Source: Camarhynchus parvulus (lineage: Eukaryota; Chordata; Aves; Passeriformes; Thraupidae). Taken from it: a stretch of 64,000 nt of DNA. The DNA is taken from the NCBI RefSeq assembly GCF_901933205.1, contig NC_044571.1, positions 69,627,689 to 69,691,688 of the forward strand. The letters are read 5' to 3'. The translations under genes and the position numbers were made by a program. Of this stretch, positions 14,257 through 28,949 are shown piece by piece. Positions within the stretch are counted from its first letter, which is position 1; every line of letters begins with the position of its first letter. The notes under the pieces are model-generated. The model was not told the origin of the DNA. It did not search any database and worked only from the letters and a program-made list of their open reading frames with translations.

Positions 14257-16599
14257 GGGAAACTGGTTCAGGCTGGGAGAAGGCAGCTTCAAGATCAGCC
14301 CTAAAGATCTCTTTTTCCCTGTTAGCCATTCCCAAAGGACAAATGCTGAATTGCTGTGAATTTCTTAGCATCCCTTCCAGGGACTGTGAGTTTCCATTCA
14401 ATGCAGCTGAGCACCCGTTCCAGTCTCCAAGGCCACCAGTTCTTCCCCTACAATGTCCCAATCCTCCTATGCACCGACTGAACATCTCCAGGTACCATCC
14501 TGGGGTTCTGCTCTCTGCTTTGATCACTGGGGAAATTCTGTCCATGACCAGCTCCTGAAGAATCTGCTGTGACCTGAAAGCCTGGCCTTATGTATGTGCT
14601 GTGTTGAATCCCATTTTCTAAAAGGTGCTTGATAATTTCTCTGAGGGCATCCAATGAGGTGCATTTCAGATACCTACAGAGACTAAATAATTTTTTTCCC
14701 TGTGAAGAAAGTTGTCAGGTTTATTTGGTGTTACCTACCTTTTCTATATCAACGTTCTTCCTATTTTTTTTAATTCCTGTTTTATGTCCACTTCTTTGGA
14801 TTTCACTATTCAGCTCTTCATGGGCATGTGAATTAATGGGTCCATAAGTTTTTCCTGTCTCCCATACTCCTTCTGAGTAACCTCCTCTCAGTCCTCCTTG
14901 ATTATAAATCTTCTGCAGATCAATAGATATCACCTCCTGCTGTTAATAAATTGCCTTTATTACTTCATTTATATATTTTCTAATCTAAATGTCTCCTGAT
15001 TAGCTCCATTTGATACTGAGAAAACTTCCCTATGCTCCAGTGCAGGGTGTTAGTTCATCCATTAGTCACTGCTTCCCCAGCAGTCAGCCCCAAAGATTGG
15101 AACACTATAAGCAAGCACAGTATATTTCATGTGTGATGCAAATGACTAATACTATGTTTCATTTTGTGAATTATAAAATAAACTTCTTCTGGAGATACAA
15201 GAATGCAAATCATGCAGAAAATTATTTGTTCATATTGTCAACCATGTGGAAGAAGAGTGTTTAGCAGCTTTAATGTCTGATCTCCATAATAGACTGGATG
15301 AAATTTAATGCAACTCATCTTGTGTTGCTCTTTTGGATAAAATCTGTAAAGAAAGCTCCTATAAGGAAAGCTCCTGCATGTTAACATCCTGCATTTTTAT
15401 TTTTTAAGAACATGATTTAGCTCAGATGTCCTTTGGCAAAATGCTCTCTTAAATGTTCTGCTCACCTACACCCAGCTGACATCTTCCAACACTTTAATGG
15501 TACCTCACAATTATTGCTTTTGAAGCCCTTTGGAATTTACAGCTGTATAAATGTCAGTGCTGTTCTGTAAAAATATCAGTTATGTGAAAGTCTTGGAAAG
15601 CTGCCCAGCTATGATACTGCCAGGAATTTGGATATAAGTGCAACATGACTGGTTTGGATTCGAAGGAGACTAGAGCAAGTTTTTTTGATTGGTAGTTCCT
15701 AATAATCATGCTCTGAGTGTCGGAATAGAGTTTGCTGTGGTTTAGATTTATCCATTCCTGCAGAGGAAGAAATTGCTCTGGCAGCTTCTCCATAAACCAC
15801 ATTGTTTGGGATGCCACCAGGTGGTGCCAGCAAGTCAAGGAAAGAAGAGCGGGACAGACTCGGGCAAATCAGCCTGGACTGAGGATGAGACAGCTCCCGG
15901 GACCTCTTCTTTCTGTTTCTAGTCGGGAACTTCAATCCCAATCCCTTCCAGCTGCTCTTAAAATATTTTTCATGTTTTTGTGTCACACTTCAGAAGCCTA
16001 TTTTAAGACTCAGTTCAGGATGCTGTAGGGCAGTTGGCATGCCCTCAAAAATGTCCTTTTTATAAAAAGACAAGCACTACTGTTGTTTTTCCTAGTTCCT
16101 AACAACTGTTTAAAATCAAATGACGTGGGAAATCTAGTTCTCTTTGTGTCTTAATCCTTCATGCCTCATTTCTTTTGGATTAATATTTGACTGTGACTAT
16201 TTTTGTTACTTAGTCATTGCAAAAATCAAAGCAAATTCTAGTGCTTCTTTTAAGAAATCAGTCATTCTAAGCTGTGTACCAGACTCTTTCTTCTGAGCTG
16301 ATATTGCTCACATCCTGTTAAACTGTTGTCAGGATATTTCCCATCTTTGAGTCTAGATGTAAAATTAAGCCCTGCTTGAATTTAAACATCAAATGGCATG
16401 GAAAACTCACATGGAGTTTTATGAGGAAACCCAGAGATCCATAGAGAATGGAGCTGTAGTGTTGCTCTTGCCATGGGGTGGTAACAGGGCCAGGGAAATA
16501 CGCTATAGCCCCATCATTTCACACAAGCTAGGCAAAAGGATGGGGTACATGGACTGTTTCTCAGCCTTTGCTCACGCAGCCAGAAGTAAAAAGAACACT

Positions 16600-16740
16600 G
16601 CAGTGGATCAAGGTAAGGGATTATCCCCTCTAATCATCCTTCATTATACCACATCTACATACTACATCCAGTTTTGTATTCCCTAATACAGGAAAGATAA
16701 TGATGGGGATGATGGGGAGAATTCAGCAGAGGTCATCGAC
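16600..16740 (+). mobile_element. Degenerate CR1-like fragment
   Basis: The run 'accacatctacatactacat', 'ccagttttgtattccctaat' and 'gagaattcagcagaggtcat' resembles the CR1 segment that usually reads 'catctgcatactgcatccag', but with many changes. It is probably an old copy; the ends are uncertain. Confidence 0.5.
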
Positions 16741-18473
16741 ATATTCCTGGATGTGAGTAGGATGAATTACCTTTGAAGTGCTTTTCTCTCTCCTCTGATT
16801 ACAGAGGGAGTCTAAATATCTAAAGTTAGGCTATATGAATCTCCTATGAGGTGAATTTCTGAAAGTTGTAGGAGAGTCTGGATCAGAAGGACTGAAAGCC
16901 TGATTTTCTTGAGTGTTTAGCAGCTGCTCCAGCAACTGATTTGGACTTGGTTTTAAGCTTGTCCCTGTGAGTGCCCAGTTTGCCAGGCCTTTTTCATTGG
17001 TTCCACCTGTGCAAATGCTAACCTTTAGCCAAGCTTTCATCACAGGTTACTCACTGAATGCATGTAAAACCTCTATATCTACACCACCATCTTTCAGATG
17101 ATCCAATCATCATTTCAACAGTAATTTTTGCATTGACCCAAGAAGAATAAGTCCATGTCATCAGCTGGGTCAGCTTTTATGGGTAACAGACTCCATAGAC
17201 CAGAAGCATCCTACAGAGCTGTGTGTAGCCCCGAGAAATAAACAGGTGTGGTCATCAATTCCTGCTCTGTGATCTGCAATTGAGTGCCTTGCTAATTGAT
17301 GCTGTGATGCTGAGGTAGCCATGGAAGTCAGTACCTCCTGCTCCCAGGGTTCAGCCCCCTAATCCACTCTTGTTTTCAAAGGTGGAAGCTGAAGATGCTT
17401 GGCAGTGCAGGAAATTAGGCCTCTTGTGCAAGTCTGTAAATGCAGCTATAGATGCCGAGATGACGTAAAGAAGAAAACAGATACAGCTGTCTCTTACATG
17501 GCTGCTGCCTTAGAGACTCCTGAAATTATTACTGCACACAGCTCTTTTTGGCCACAATTTAAATGGTAACAGCTGTAGCAGAAAAAAGCATCCTAGTGTC
17601 TTCCTCACTGCATCTGCAAGACACAGGAAGGGAGAATACAAATTTAAAATATTTTTATCTCAAAGTCACAAGATATGTGGTGAAACTCTACCTCTCCTTA
17701 AAGAAGTGGGTATTCTTGGAAGATCAAATGGTTAGAAAGCTGTTTGCATTATTTAGGCATCTCAAGATGATTTCAAAATTTTAAAATAATACAAAGAAAT
17801 TACACTTTTTTCTTTTATTCTTCTTAATTTGCTATCCCTGCAAAAGTTCTGTGCCAACAGAACATCCACAGTCTCTGTGCATGCAGTCTCCTTCTGTAAC
17901 AGTGACATTTAGGCACAGCTATTTAAGAACTCAGTGTGAGACTCTGCTACAGGTTGTATTTGATAACAGCAGAGATGCCAGGGAGTCTGTGACCTTTAGT
18001 GCAATAAAACAGTGGGATAACAAGGATCAAAACTTAAATCCTGAGGACCCACAACAAGCATGGCTAGTGCTGAGCCCTTGGAGGAAAAGCATCTTTGGAG
18101 CTGTCTGTCATAGCCTGCTTGATATGTCACATTAGCATCTTTTCCACTCTGACCCCACTGAAATGTCACAGCCCATTTATTTCATCCCAAGCATCCAGTG
18201 CAAGTGCTTGTGGCACAAGGTTGCATTAGCCCTGAAAGATTTCCTGTGCATTGGCCTGAAGACAGAAGACAAACAGGGGTGCTCTGTGCTCCAGCTTGGT
18301 CAGTCAAATTGACCTTTCAGAGCAGACTTACATGGATTTATCCCAGGTTTTCAGCACTGTAATCTGAGGGAAGTTTTGTGCTTGTGTTGCAGAGGAGCAG
18401 GCTCTCCTCCAAGAGGGATGGCAGACGTGTGTGTGAGAAGAAACCTCGACTAGTCCCTGCAGGAGGGACTATA

Positions 18474-18690
18474 AAATCATAGAATCATTTAGGTTGGAAA
18501 AGACCTCTCAGATCATCAAGTCCAACCATTAACCCAGCACTGCCAGGTTCATCACTAAACCATGCCCCCAAGTGCCACATCTACACATCTTTTAAATACC
18601 TCCAGGGCTGGCTACTCCACCACTTCCCTGGGCTGCCTGTTCTAATGCCTGACCATCCTTTCAGGAAAGACATTTATCCTAAGGAAAAAA
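18474..18690 (-). mobile_element. CR1 LINE 3'-end fragment, antisense
   Basis: Starts at the left with 'aaaatcatagaatcatttag' then 'gttggaaaagacctctcaga' and 'accattaacccagcactgcc', the reverse complement of a CR1 3' terminus. It is the best-preserved 3' end in the window. Truncated near a purine run. Confidence 0.9.
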
Positions 18691-21600
18691 AAGCTCCTTT
18701 CCATAGGGACAAGGAGAGCAAGTTGTGTAGGGAGCTCTGTCACCTTCTTCACAGAGAGTAAGACTTCCTCAGATCTTGCCTCTAGCATCAACATTTGTTT
18801 CCATGTTTGCATGTATCAGTGTTTATCAGAAACAGCACACTCACCTCCAGAGGCAATGGGAGAAGAGACATGTCCCAGAAGACAGATACATGTCAACATA
18901 CTCCTCCTCACTGGTGGTCAATGCTACTGCATGACCGTGGCATAAGAACCTACACAGAAGAGAGTAAAACTTTTCCAACTCTTACATTAATGTCATTTTC
19001 TGGAGGAAAAAAAAAGTAGTAATTTTATAGAGAGAGCTTTAGAAGCAATTAATATGTACATGAACCAATAGCCAAATTATCCTTGTAAACCTGGGTGTAC
19101 AGTTTTCAATACAGGGCAATAAAACTGGGAAATAGGAGCTCAGTGTCCTTCAGCAAAAACCAAACAAAACCTTCCTTAGTTATTTTAGAAAGCTAAATAG
19201 CAGTGCATAAATATATTTTCCTCCTTCAAAAGGCAGATCACAGCACCCTTAATTATCAGAGGGACAGAATGGAAACAACATAAAAATAAATCCTTCGAAA
19301 GTTTGCTCTCATTACCACATTTGGCATATTTAAGCATAAACACCATCTGTGTTTATCAGGAAACACAGCAATAGCTGCCGTCCGATCCCACAGTGACACC
19401 AGTGTTTACAGAGATTTACAGTAAGGGCACAGGCAAGGCTTCCACAGAAACTCAGCTTCCCTGAAAGGATTTGCTCCGTTGCCAGCTGCTTACGTAGATG
19501 GAGGCACTTTTACCAAGAGAAGCATCATCACAAAAGGAAAGCAAAACCTCAGATCTCTCATGGAAGTTTCTTCTGGCAACCCCAAGGAGGCAAATAGCAG
19601 AAAAAGTTGCTCACAGCGAAGGATGAAGCCATAAAACACGCTTTGTGCTTTTAGCGTGTTACCTGCCACGGCGGGAGGAGGAGCATCTGCGGCTCCGGGG
19701 TCAGCTCACTGCTCTGCCCCCCTCGCTGGCAGAATGGGCCCCTCCTGCCCCTCTGCCTTTGCAGCAGGCTGGGAATGCTGGAGGGGACTTGCCCTGGCAG
19801 ACCAGCCCCCAGGCAGGGAGGAGTGGTTTGTGACTTCACTGGGCGCTGTGCTCTTGCACCAGTCTCTCTCATCCAGCTCCGGTGCAACAAGAGATCCAGG
19901 GGGGCTTGTAGGCAAACAGGTGCCAGTGGGAACAGTTCCTCTACAGATGCTGTGGTAGCTTGCTCTACCAGCCACCTGTGCCCATGGGTCTGGACCCTAG
20001 CTTATGTTTATTTGGGCTCTCCTTGTTCCTACAGCATCCTTCTGTGCAGAAACTATAGCAGAGGGAAAAAACAAGGACAAGAGCAGAAGCAAAACATGCC
20101 CTGCCTAAAGCCAGGGGCTACCAAGGGGCAATGATGGTTTCATCACAGCCTAGACGCTGTTGTTTGGCTCAGCATAGGCTTTTGGAATCCTCCCACCAGG
20201 ACCAAACTGTCCCCTGGATGTGGATCCAGGCAGCTGATCAGCAGCAACCAGCAACGCATCCTCTGTGAACGTGAAGCCCAGAGCTGTCTGAAACACAAAG
20301 CCACAGGCAACGACAGGCCTGCCTTCACTGCTGGCTGGGGCACCAGTCTTTGGTTCTCCTTTGCTGACACACAAGATTTAGGCAGACTGCTCATACTAAA
20401 ATCCCAGTGTGCTTTAGCTTCACCATGCAAAAGAGCTGTGTGAATAAATGTCAACTATTTTTAGATGATAGAATTATGTGAATACATAACAAGCTCTTTT
20501 ACACTGAAAGATTAGAAGAAAAATACATGGACATCCAAAGTACATCACCTAAATCTGAGCAGCCTGGAACAGCATCTGATCTCCACTGCTCTAGCATCAT
20601 TTGCCCAAAACCAGTTAAGAAGAGTGATACCAATATTCTCAGCATAATTTGGCTCTTCCTTCTTGTAGAGTGGCATTGAGTGGCCTGATTGTGATAGAGA
20701 TACAGTGACTGATGCAAAGGCAATCCAATTAAAATTAAAACAAATTAAAAATCCACAGTATTGATGTTAATTTTTTTAATTCCAGCCTGATGGCTTTATG
20801 AGAAGCGGAACTGTGAAAGTTAGCAAAAACTGTAGGCAGCAGTTTCACTGCCTAAACTCTTTCACCAATATGCCCATAGTATTTAATTTGAATTTTTGTT
20901 TTCTTAATTTTCTCTCATTTACCCTAATTACATTGTCAGTGTGCTTGCCTGAGTAATTTTTTTTTATCAACACTGTTTACTCTCCTCAGATATTTAAAGA
21001 CTGCTTTTACATCTGCCCAAACACTGTGTTATACATCAGAAAAACCTTATTCTGCTTTATGATTTTACTTTAGAAGTTGATCACTCTGGTCTTCTCCTGA
21101 AATTGTGGCTTTGCTCTGGATTCTGTCATCCCACCTAGACGGTGGTCTCAGTGCTCAGTGTACACTCCCAGAGGCTTTGAAGGCAGCAAGGAAGACCTAC
21201 ATGGTAAACACCCTGTCCCAGACAGAGAAGCAATTTCCAACCTGTGCTTAACTCTAAGAACACAAGAAATCCTACTTGCTTTACTGAGATTACACATGCC
21301 CTTAAAGTAAAACCTTGCTCAGCTGCTGTGCTGGAGTGGGACCAGAGGGTTCTGTTCTGCATCAAGCCCATTAAAAAAGGCCTTTTCACTCATTTCTCCA
21401 TGACAAAATGCATGTGTGTGAGTAGAGTTCAGGGTGTGTTTTCTTGCAAGTATTTGATTTGCTGCCCACTGTCACTTTAGTATCTCTGGATGTGCTCTTG
21501 TACCTGTGCTTCTCCTCCCTAAACATTTGGGGCTTATGTATCTTTCCTGAACAACTTCATGTTCCTCCAAGCCAAGACACATTCTTGTTATTTTTTTGTC

Positions 21601-24600
21601 TGGCTTAAAAAGAGCATTTGAACAAGTGGAGGGATGAAGAGGGTTTTGGTGATGTGTTTGCCTTGAGAAAATATGTCTTACGGTGGGAATGTAGGTGGAG
21701 TGGTTTCCTGGTGGATTTCTGCTGAGTCACTGGATTATTTTGTGCCAGCTCCAAGAATTTTATCAGTGGCTGTGGTGGTCCTAATGCACCTGTCTCATAG
21801 AACTTCCCTGGTATCTATGAAGACATTGGTCCTTTTCTCCTGCTTCCCCATGCTGGTATTCCCAGCATCTCTTTTTCTCCTGTACATAGCCATTTATTTT
21901 TGGGAAAATAATGGGACACATCAGCTTATGTCAGTCACAGTTTGATAGTGCAGGAATAAGGAGGAACACCTGCACACATGCTTTTCTGCCTAAACCATGG
22001 TATAGCAAGAGCTTCATTTGTGTAGCAAGCTTGGCTAAAAGGAGACTTGCTTGAGGAAACAAGGAGTTATCCCAGATGAGTTATGGAGGATTCACATTCT
22101 CATTCCTTTTAAGCTAACAACTGACAAAATCAGGGAGATCTGCAATGCTGAATGGCTTTAAAGACAGATCTGTTTTACTTAGATGTCCAAGTATGGGCCT
22201 CAGTCTGTAATGCCACTCCTACAGATCTTGTAGCTGAAGCTCTCCAGGTCTGGGTGTGCACTGCACTGGTAAGTCAGACAGATGCTGGTGACTGCTTCAA
22301 ATAGGACAAGTTTGAAGATGTAACGTCTGTGGTGTGAGGGAAAAACAGTATCAGCATATTGGAACTGCAGGGGACCACATGAACAGTTGCTACACACACC
22401 AGAGGCTTCATCTGTGATACTCAGACAGTGAAATGGCCACGAGCACAGCTTCGAGAGCTGGAAGATGTGTGGGGTAGAAGTGAAGGGCAGCCAGCAGCCC
22501 TATGGTGAAAAATGGTGTGTGCCAATGGAGCTGCCATCCTGCCCAGCCACAGAGGGCATGAGCAGCCATAGCTCTACTCATGATGAGGACACCCAGGCCT
22601 AGCACTGCCAGCACTGGTGGAGCAATTAACTGGGACCCTTGACATACCCATACACAGCAAGTCTCACCTCCAAGGTGATGGTAGACCTGGACTCTTCTGT
22701 CTGTCAGGCTTATTTTTTCATGACTTCACAAATCTTGTGTTGTTGACCCCAAGGAAATTTTCTGCTGGGATACCTGATTGCTCCTTTTGGTTCTTCTGTT
22801 GACCTAGAACAGATTGTAGAGCAACCAAGCATGAGGGTAGTACAGAGGGATGAACCCCATTGACTGCTACTGTACATGTGCAGTGAACATGTCCATGGCA
22901 GTGTGCATTTGCTTGGATAACCTGCCTCAGGTGTAGATCCATACAGTCCATTGCACTTGTATGTGCACTGAGTCTCTTGGGAGATGAACTGTGCCCAGGT
23001 GTTTGCTGCACCAAAGGGTGGCTGCTGGGGATAAAAACTGTGCCAGAGGTGTGCTAAGTATTCCACCAGGACAGCTGCAGGCCAGTGGAAGCCTGTGTCC
23101 TGCCCCTTCCTAGTTTATCTGCATAGGTGTATCCAGAGACCAAAAGGAGGCCCAGGAGAAGAGCAAGGAAAGGACAGTCTCTGGTAGAGGTGATGGTGTA
23201 AGAGCTGAGCCGTAGCTGGAGTAACAAGCCAAGCACCACACCACGCAGCTGAGTTGCTAAAAGAGATGAGCCCTGACCTCTGCAGAGCCAGCAGGAGGTG
23301 TCAGGTTGGAAGGAACAGGCAGAGGGGGAACAGCTAGAGGGGGAACAACCATGCACACCAGGCTGGAAGGAACCCCCCATGTACCTGGGGGCTGCATGGG
23401 CCATTTCTTTAAGAAAAATCATCCTCTGGCTCAGAGCCCAGACTCTCAAATCTGCTGTGAATCAAGCTGCCCTCTTTCAGCACTGCACATACCTTTCATA
23501 CTTCTTTCCCTCAAGGAACTGTTTTGTGATGATTAATGAATTATGAAGGTCACCTTTTGAGACTTCAGCTCTTACAGAACTTGAAAGAAAACACAATCCG
23601 GAAGAGTTCGAGCTAAAAGTGTCATGGCAAATGCATCCATTTTACTTTATTTATGATTATGTTCACAATGGACTTATTAAGTATGTTCTTTAAATAAACA
23701 GAACTTGAGACTGTTTGTGAAATACTGGGATTTTCTGCCTTAAAACATCTGCTGTCTATTTCTTAAGGACCATTTGGGTGACACTAGAGCATGTACAGAT
23801 ATGCATCTGTTTCCTGGAAATTGCTTAAGCATACTTCAAAAATGTAGAAATCTGCACCTTTACCACCCAAGAAAACCTAAAACTAAAATGAATGAGACTG
23901 GGCAGTCTCTAGCTGAGAGAAATTCAATAAATCTACCCTGCACATGAACTGTGTTGGAATGTGAGATTGGAAAGCTTGCTGGCAGGAGACGGGGAAGTTG
24001 ACTGTAAGTCTATATAACTCAGACTAATAATTCACTATGCTACCTGGCTATTTGAGCACTGTGCTTTTTCTAATAGTGTGCCTATTGAATAAACATCTGA
24101 ACTTGCATCTTCTTCCACAGCTGATGATGCTCTGGATGAGAACTTCTTTTTGAATGTCCTTATCTTTATATGGTTGATAATTTACATCCTTGAGGAATCT
24201 TCTTTTAGATGCCAGGTACAAAGAGACAGATGTTAGGAACATCTGCAGGATAAGCTTTTAATGAGATATGTTCCTTGATAAATATCTTCACGATGTTTGA
24301 TGTCTCACCTCCTCTCTGTCAGTAAGAGTCCAACTGCACAATGACATCCAGTGGTTATACAGACAGTGTTAGACCTTCTCCAGTCTGGCTGCTTCTTGAC
24401 TTTCCTTTTTGTAACCCTCTTCTCTCTAATCAAAAGGAAGTCAGAAAATTAAGTCAGATTCAGCCTTCAAAGTCCAGCTGCTGCAGAGTGCTCCACAGCA
24501 TTTCTTGCTGCTTCCTACCTTCTTTGCTTCTTAGCCCATCACAACCTCAATGTTCCTCTGAATAATGGCATGTCCTGCCCAAGTTTGCTTGAGCCACACT

Positions 24601-24689
24601 GAACTGACTTGAAGCCCCTTTCAACATTTGCTAAGCTGCTGTCACATGGGGTGTAGATATCCCATCCCATTCACTTGTAGTGCAGATTG

Positions 24690-24717
24690 CTGTTCTGTTC
24701 TAGCTGTTCTGTTCTAG
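24690..24717. repeat. 14-bp perfect tandem duplication
   Basis: CTGTTCTGTTCTAG occurs twice head to tail. Confidence 0.9.
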
Positions 24718-27700
24718 AAGAAAACAAAAGGTCCAGTTTCCAGTGCATGATGTTAACATGGCTAGACTTCACAAGTACCTGCCTGTTGCAGTCAGTGTGA
24801 TGAAACTCATTGTTTCATCACATATGCCTGTTATGCTGATTGTTGGTCTCTCCAGCAGATGAACAGGGATCATATAAGCTTGTGAGTTTTGGTTGAAACT
24901 GCCCTAGACTACTATTTCCCCCTTCCAGAACTACACACCTCATAAAAGACTAATCTTGCTCTAGACCTGGGAAAAAGAAGAGGGAAAAAACACATGGGTT
25001 ATAATATAATATAATATGATGCATCCTCTGGCTTGCAAGGGAGGCTTGAGAAAAAGAGCAGGACTTTATAAGACAAGAATGAAAGGACCCTTTTTGTTCT
25101 GGACCCTAAATGATAGCCATGTGATCCCAGCAATAAACAATCACCCCAATCACAATTCTTTAGGACATCTGACCATCTTCAGAGCTCACAGGTCATCTTC
25201 ATGGCAGAAGGGTGAGTTGGTACCCAGCTGCTCACATCTGTTCCTTTCACTCAGCTCAGGAGCTGTTCAGAGGACTTTCTCAACCCTTTGCGTAGCCCCC
25301 TTCCAGCCTGGCACTTGAAGGTTTTGCAGAGCGTTTGTGCAAAGGCTAAATTTATAGCCAGATTCTTTTACATTTATCTGGGCATGTACAAAAACACTAT
25401 CACAACCCCTAAAGGATCATCTTAATTTAAAAATGCACAAATTCAAAGCATGTGAAATCTAAACTGCCTCTTTTTACTTAGTGATTTTGATCTCAGGTCC
25501 ATTGTTCCCTTGGTCTTACCCTGCTCTTAACCAATCAGTTGAGACACATCAGACAGCTTCCTTGCCATTTCTAAAGAAACATCTTTATGCCAAACTCTCT
25601 TATTCCTACAGATGAAGGATTTGTCAGTTTCTCAGCTGGCTAGCCACAAATGCAAGCTCACAACATCTGTTTTTACACCAGTGATTGACAGCACATATAT
25701 TTATTCCTAACTAGCAATGTCTCCATAGCTGTCCTGTCAGCTGTGTCTGCCAAGATGGTGCACATTGCACATCCTCACTGCTGCTGAGCTGCATCAGAGC
25801 AAAGCCACCTTGACCTCTGGACATCACTCCAAACATTTCATATCCTGGAACAGCTGTAGAGACTCGCACATGTCACTTGAAAGAGCACCAGTCTGGATCC
25901 TGGGTTGTCTGGATTTGTTATCAGTGAAAATGCACTGATCCTGCTGACATTTCTCTAGTTCTTGTGTGGCTGAAAGGGAGGCTCAATATGGGCATGACAG
26001 CATACTTGATTGTTAGTATTAAATATGGTGTCTCTGGGCCTTGGAGCCTCTTGCACTATTCAGGACAGTTATTAAATTCTCCACCAAGACATCTGAGGAG
26101 TGTTTTAATTTTAGGAAAAGAAGAGTGTCAGCCTTGTGCAGGCAAGAATTAGCCATTCATGTTCCCTTACTATGGAGGGCATAGAAGAAGGAAAGAAAAA
26201 CCTGGCAGAAGCATTGTTTGCCTCGGCTTGCTGAGAGCAAAAGGATGGTGTGATCTAGGATATGCCACTTGGAGAAAGTCCTTCTGGTCAGAGCTTTAGC
26301 AAGAGACATAAGGATCCTTCCTCTGATCAATCTCATCTTAAGCACACATTAGAGGAATCCTGCAGCAATTCTCATGTAGAATTGCAGGCTATCAGGTAAG
26401 AGGGTTTTCTGTGTCATACAGGAGTCATTAGAAGAGAGAAAACGTTCTTGCTTGAGGGACTTCAGCAGCCTCCCATCTTGAAGATTCATTTTTTTTTTGG
26501 CAACAGCAACTGCCAGCTGATATTATTTCTCTCCCACCTGTGAAGAGAAAATAATAGCTCTGTCTTAGGTGTATGTTTTTGATGGAAGTTGTGGTTAAGA
26601 ATAGAAATGATGCTGAGATGCCAGAGTCTTGGCACCTCTGGGGTGCAGAGCAATGGGTCTTTCAACTCTGCATACACCAGCAGTGGGGTGGGCAGTGCTC
26701 CCCTTCTCAGGCAGAGGCTGGCCCATGGCCTCACTCCTTGGACCAGCTTTGCCAACACAGCAGCTCTGTGTCCTCTATGTGTGTGAAGGTGCACAGCGTG
26801 CTGGGGAGCTCTAGACTGGTGAGAAAGCAGGCTCTGTACAACTGCTGACCTTGCTAAAAAGGACCCTGACACAAGTCTTCAAATGAAGATCAAATATAAT
26901 CTCTTGATGATAAAATTTCACAGGAATTAATCACGTTCATCTGGATTTATGGAGTAGGAAGATTTTGCTCTGTTCTGATTCAGTTAAATAATGATCTGTA
27001 CCAGCTGCTGTAAACTGGGTGAGTTCACTTCTTTGATTCAGTTATGCCTACGCATTTTGGAGTTAGCATCCTCTTCCTGCCTGGAGCTATCTTCAGAAAG
27101 CTTTGCCCTCCCATGGGGCCGGGGGAGTTGGTCTGCTGGCAGCACTAAGGCCGTGCTGTCCCACAGCCCACCGTTCGCGAGGGCATCACCTCCCACCTGG
27201 CCCACTGTGCATGGATGAAGCACACACAACCAGAGGCAAAAGCCACAGTTTGCAATGAAGTCCCCCTTAAACCTTGTCTTTGCTCTGATGGTTTCAAAAG
27301 CCTGGGTAATATTTCAGATGCTGATGTCCTGCATCACCTCCTCACAGGTGTTCAAGGTTGTGCCCCCATCTCCCTCAGCTGCTTACCGTGCCAGGAGATC
27401 GGCACTGAGCACCCTGAGGGAAGGGACTGTGCCTCTGCACCATCAGTGAGATGGGGACTGTGTCAAGAGCTCCCAGTCTCTGCACTGGCAGTATGGGGGC
27501 CTGGGGGTGGAGGTAGGGTGTCTCTCTGTTGGTCTTAGCTTCTATCAGCAGAATATCTCTTTTCAAGATTTCATTGTGTTCTGATTTTTCTAGTCACTTA
27601 GCCATGGTGTCAGTCCTCCTGCAGTCTGAAGGGCTAATGGATAGTTACCCCTTTCAAGAATGACATGTTCTTTCCTGAGGCATCTTGCACCTTTGGAGAT

Positions 27701-28494
27701 ATTCCCTTTAGACAGAGATGACTCTTCCTTGCTTCTAAAGAGAGAACCCCTTAGAGGAAGGTCTGTAGTGATAGATATTGCAGAGCCTGGGTGTGGAGCA
27801 GACAGAACAGTCATAGACAGAGGTCATTTCAATTTTCCAGGTGGGCTAAACTATCGAGGCAGGACAATGAAGTTACTGCTCTCAAGGCCTGCCTATTTTA
27901 GGCCTTTATGCCTAGGTCTCTGTGACATGTACTAACAGTAAAATGTTGCACTTCACAAGCATTTCTGCCAGACTCGCTGACAACACAGCCGCAGCTGGAA
28001 GGGGCACTGGTGATTTCCACTGTGCTTTCCAGTTAGGAGCTGGGACATCTTTCATAGACCTTCAAGGAGAAGAAATGTAGCAATGAATAGATTTAGGCTA
28101 TGGCCTTCTTTTGTTCTTGATTGGAACAGCTCCTGTCCTAATTATAATCATTTGCCATGTGATTTTAAAGCAATTATGAATTGACTGTAATGCATGCAGA
28201 TTACTGATTTCTCATGCACAAAATTAATTTACTCTGCCAGCAATTTCACACACTGAACTTCAGCTGGTGACTCACAGCTTTGCGTAAATGATTCTACAGA
28301 AAACCAGTGAAATAGTAAACGTTCAATACACATTTTTCTTTAACAGAATCTTCATTATTAGTCCTTAAAAGGAAGCTTTGCCAATGAAAAAGAAAACACT
28401 CCCACACAAACACAGGCAATTTAACTGGATACCTCTTATGAGGTAGGAGATTGTTTTATAACTGATGTATTTATTATGATTACACTTAATTACA

Positions 28495-28657
28495 GGAAAA
28501 AGAAAAAGAAAAAAGAAAAAGAAAAGAAAAAAAAAGAAAAAGAAAAAGAAAAAGAAAAAGAAAAAGAAAAAGAAAAAGAAAAAGAAAAAGAAAAAGAAAA
28601 AGAAAAAGAAAAAGAAAAGAAAAAAAAAAGAAAAAGAAAAAGAAAAAAAAAAGAAAA
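28495..28657. repeat. Homopurine (AAAAAG)n microsatellite
   Basis: 163 consecutive purines, mostly six-base AAAAAG units, with slipped poly-A patches near both ends. The K/E- and F-rich open frames spanning it on either strand are repeat translation, not genes. Long mirror-like purine tracts of this type can form triplex DNA. Confidence 0.95.
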
Positions 28658-28949
28658 TAACATGGGCAGAGAAAAGCTGAGAGCAAAACCTTACCAGGTT
28701 CCTTGTCCAAGAGTCACTGAGTTGTCTCTGCAGGTGCTGCATGATAACTGCCACAGGTTTAGTAACAGTGGCTGGAGGATGCAGCCCAGGAGGAGAAGCT
28801 ATAAAACACAGAATGGTCCTTAAAAGATAGAGGCCCTTCCAAAACCACAGGCTGTTTATGAAACAGTTCAGTCAAACCAGTGGACATTCCTGCTTTGCAA
28901 TCAATAATGTAGACTTAAGTCTGATGAAATAGTTGAAAACTGCATGGAA

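Larger units (their letters stand above)
14257..28494. other. Intergenic, no gene recognised
   Basis: Holds two CR1 remnants and a 14-bp tandem duplication. Locally GC-rich patches at 19640-19900, 26600-26830 and 27100-27200 produce overlapping frames on several strands, a sign of composition, not coding. 28080-28340 is an AT-rich, motif-dense stretch discussed as a candidate regulatory element. Confidence 0.65.

Noticed and set aside
22200..23450. Possible LTR or coding remnant suggested by several overlapping frames
   Set aside because: No terminal repeats, primer-binding site, or gag/pol-like motif could be found.
28365..28823. Poly-Phe and Lys/Glu-rich frames
   Set aside because: They are translations of the AAAAAG microsatellite.
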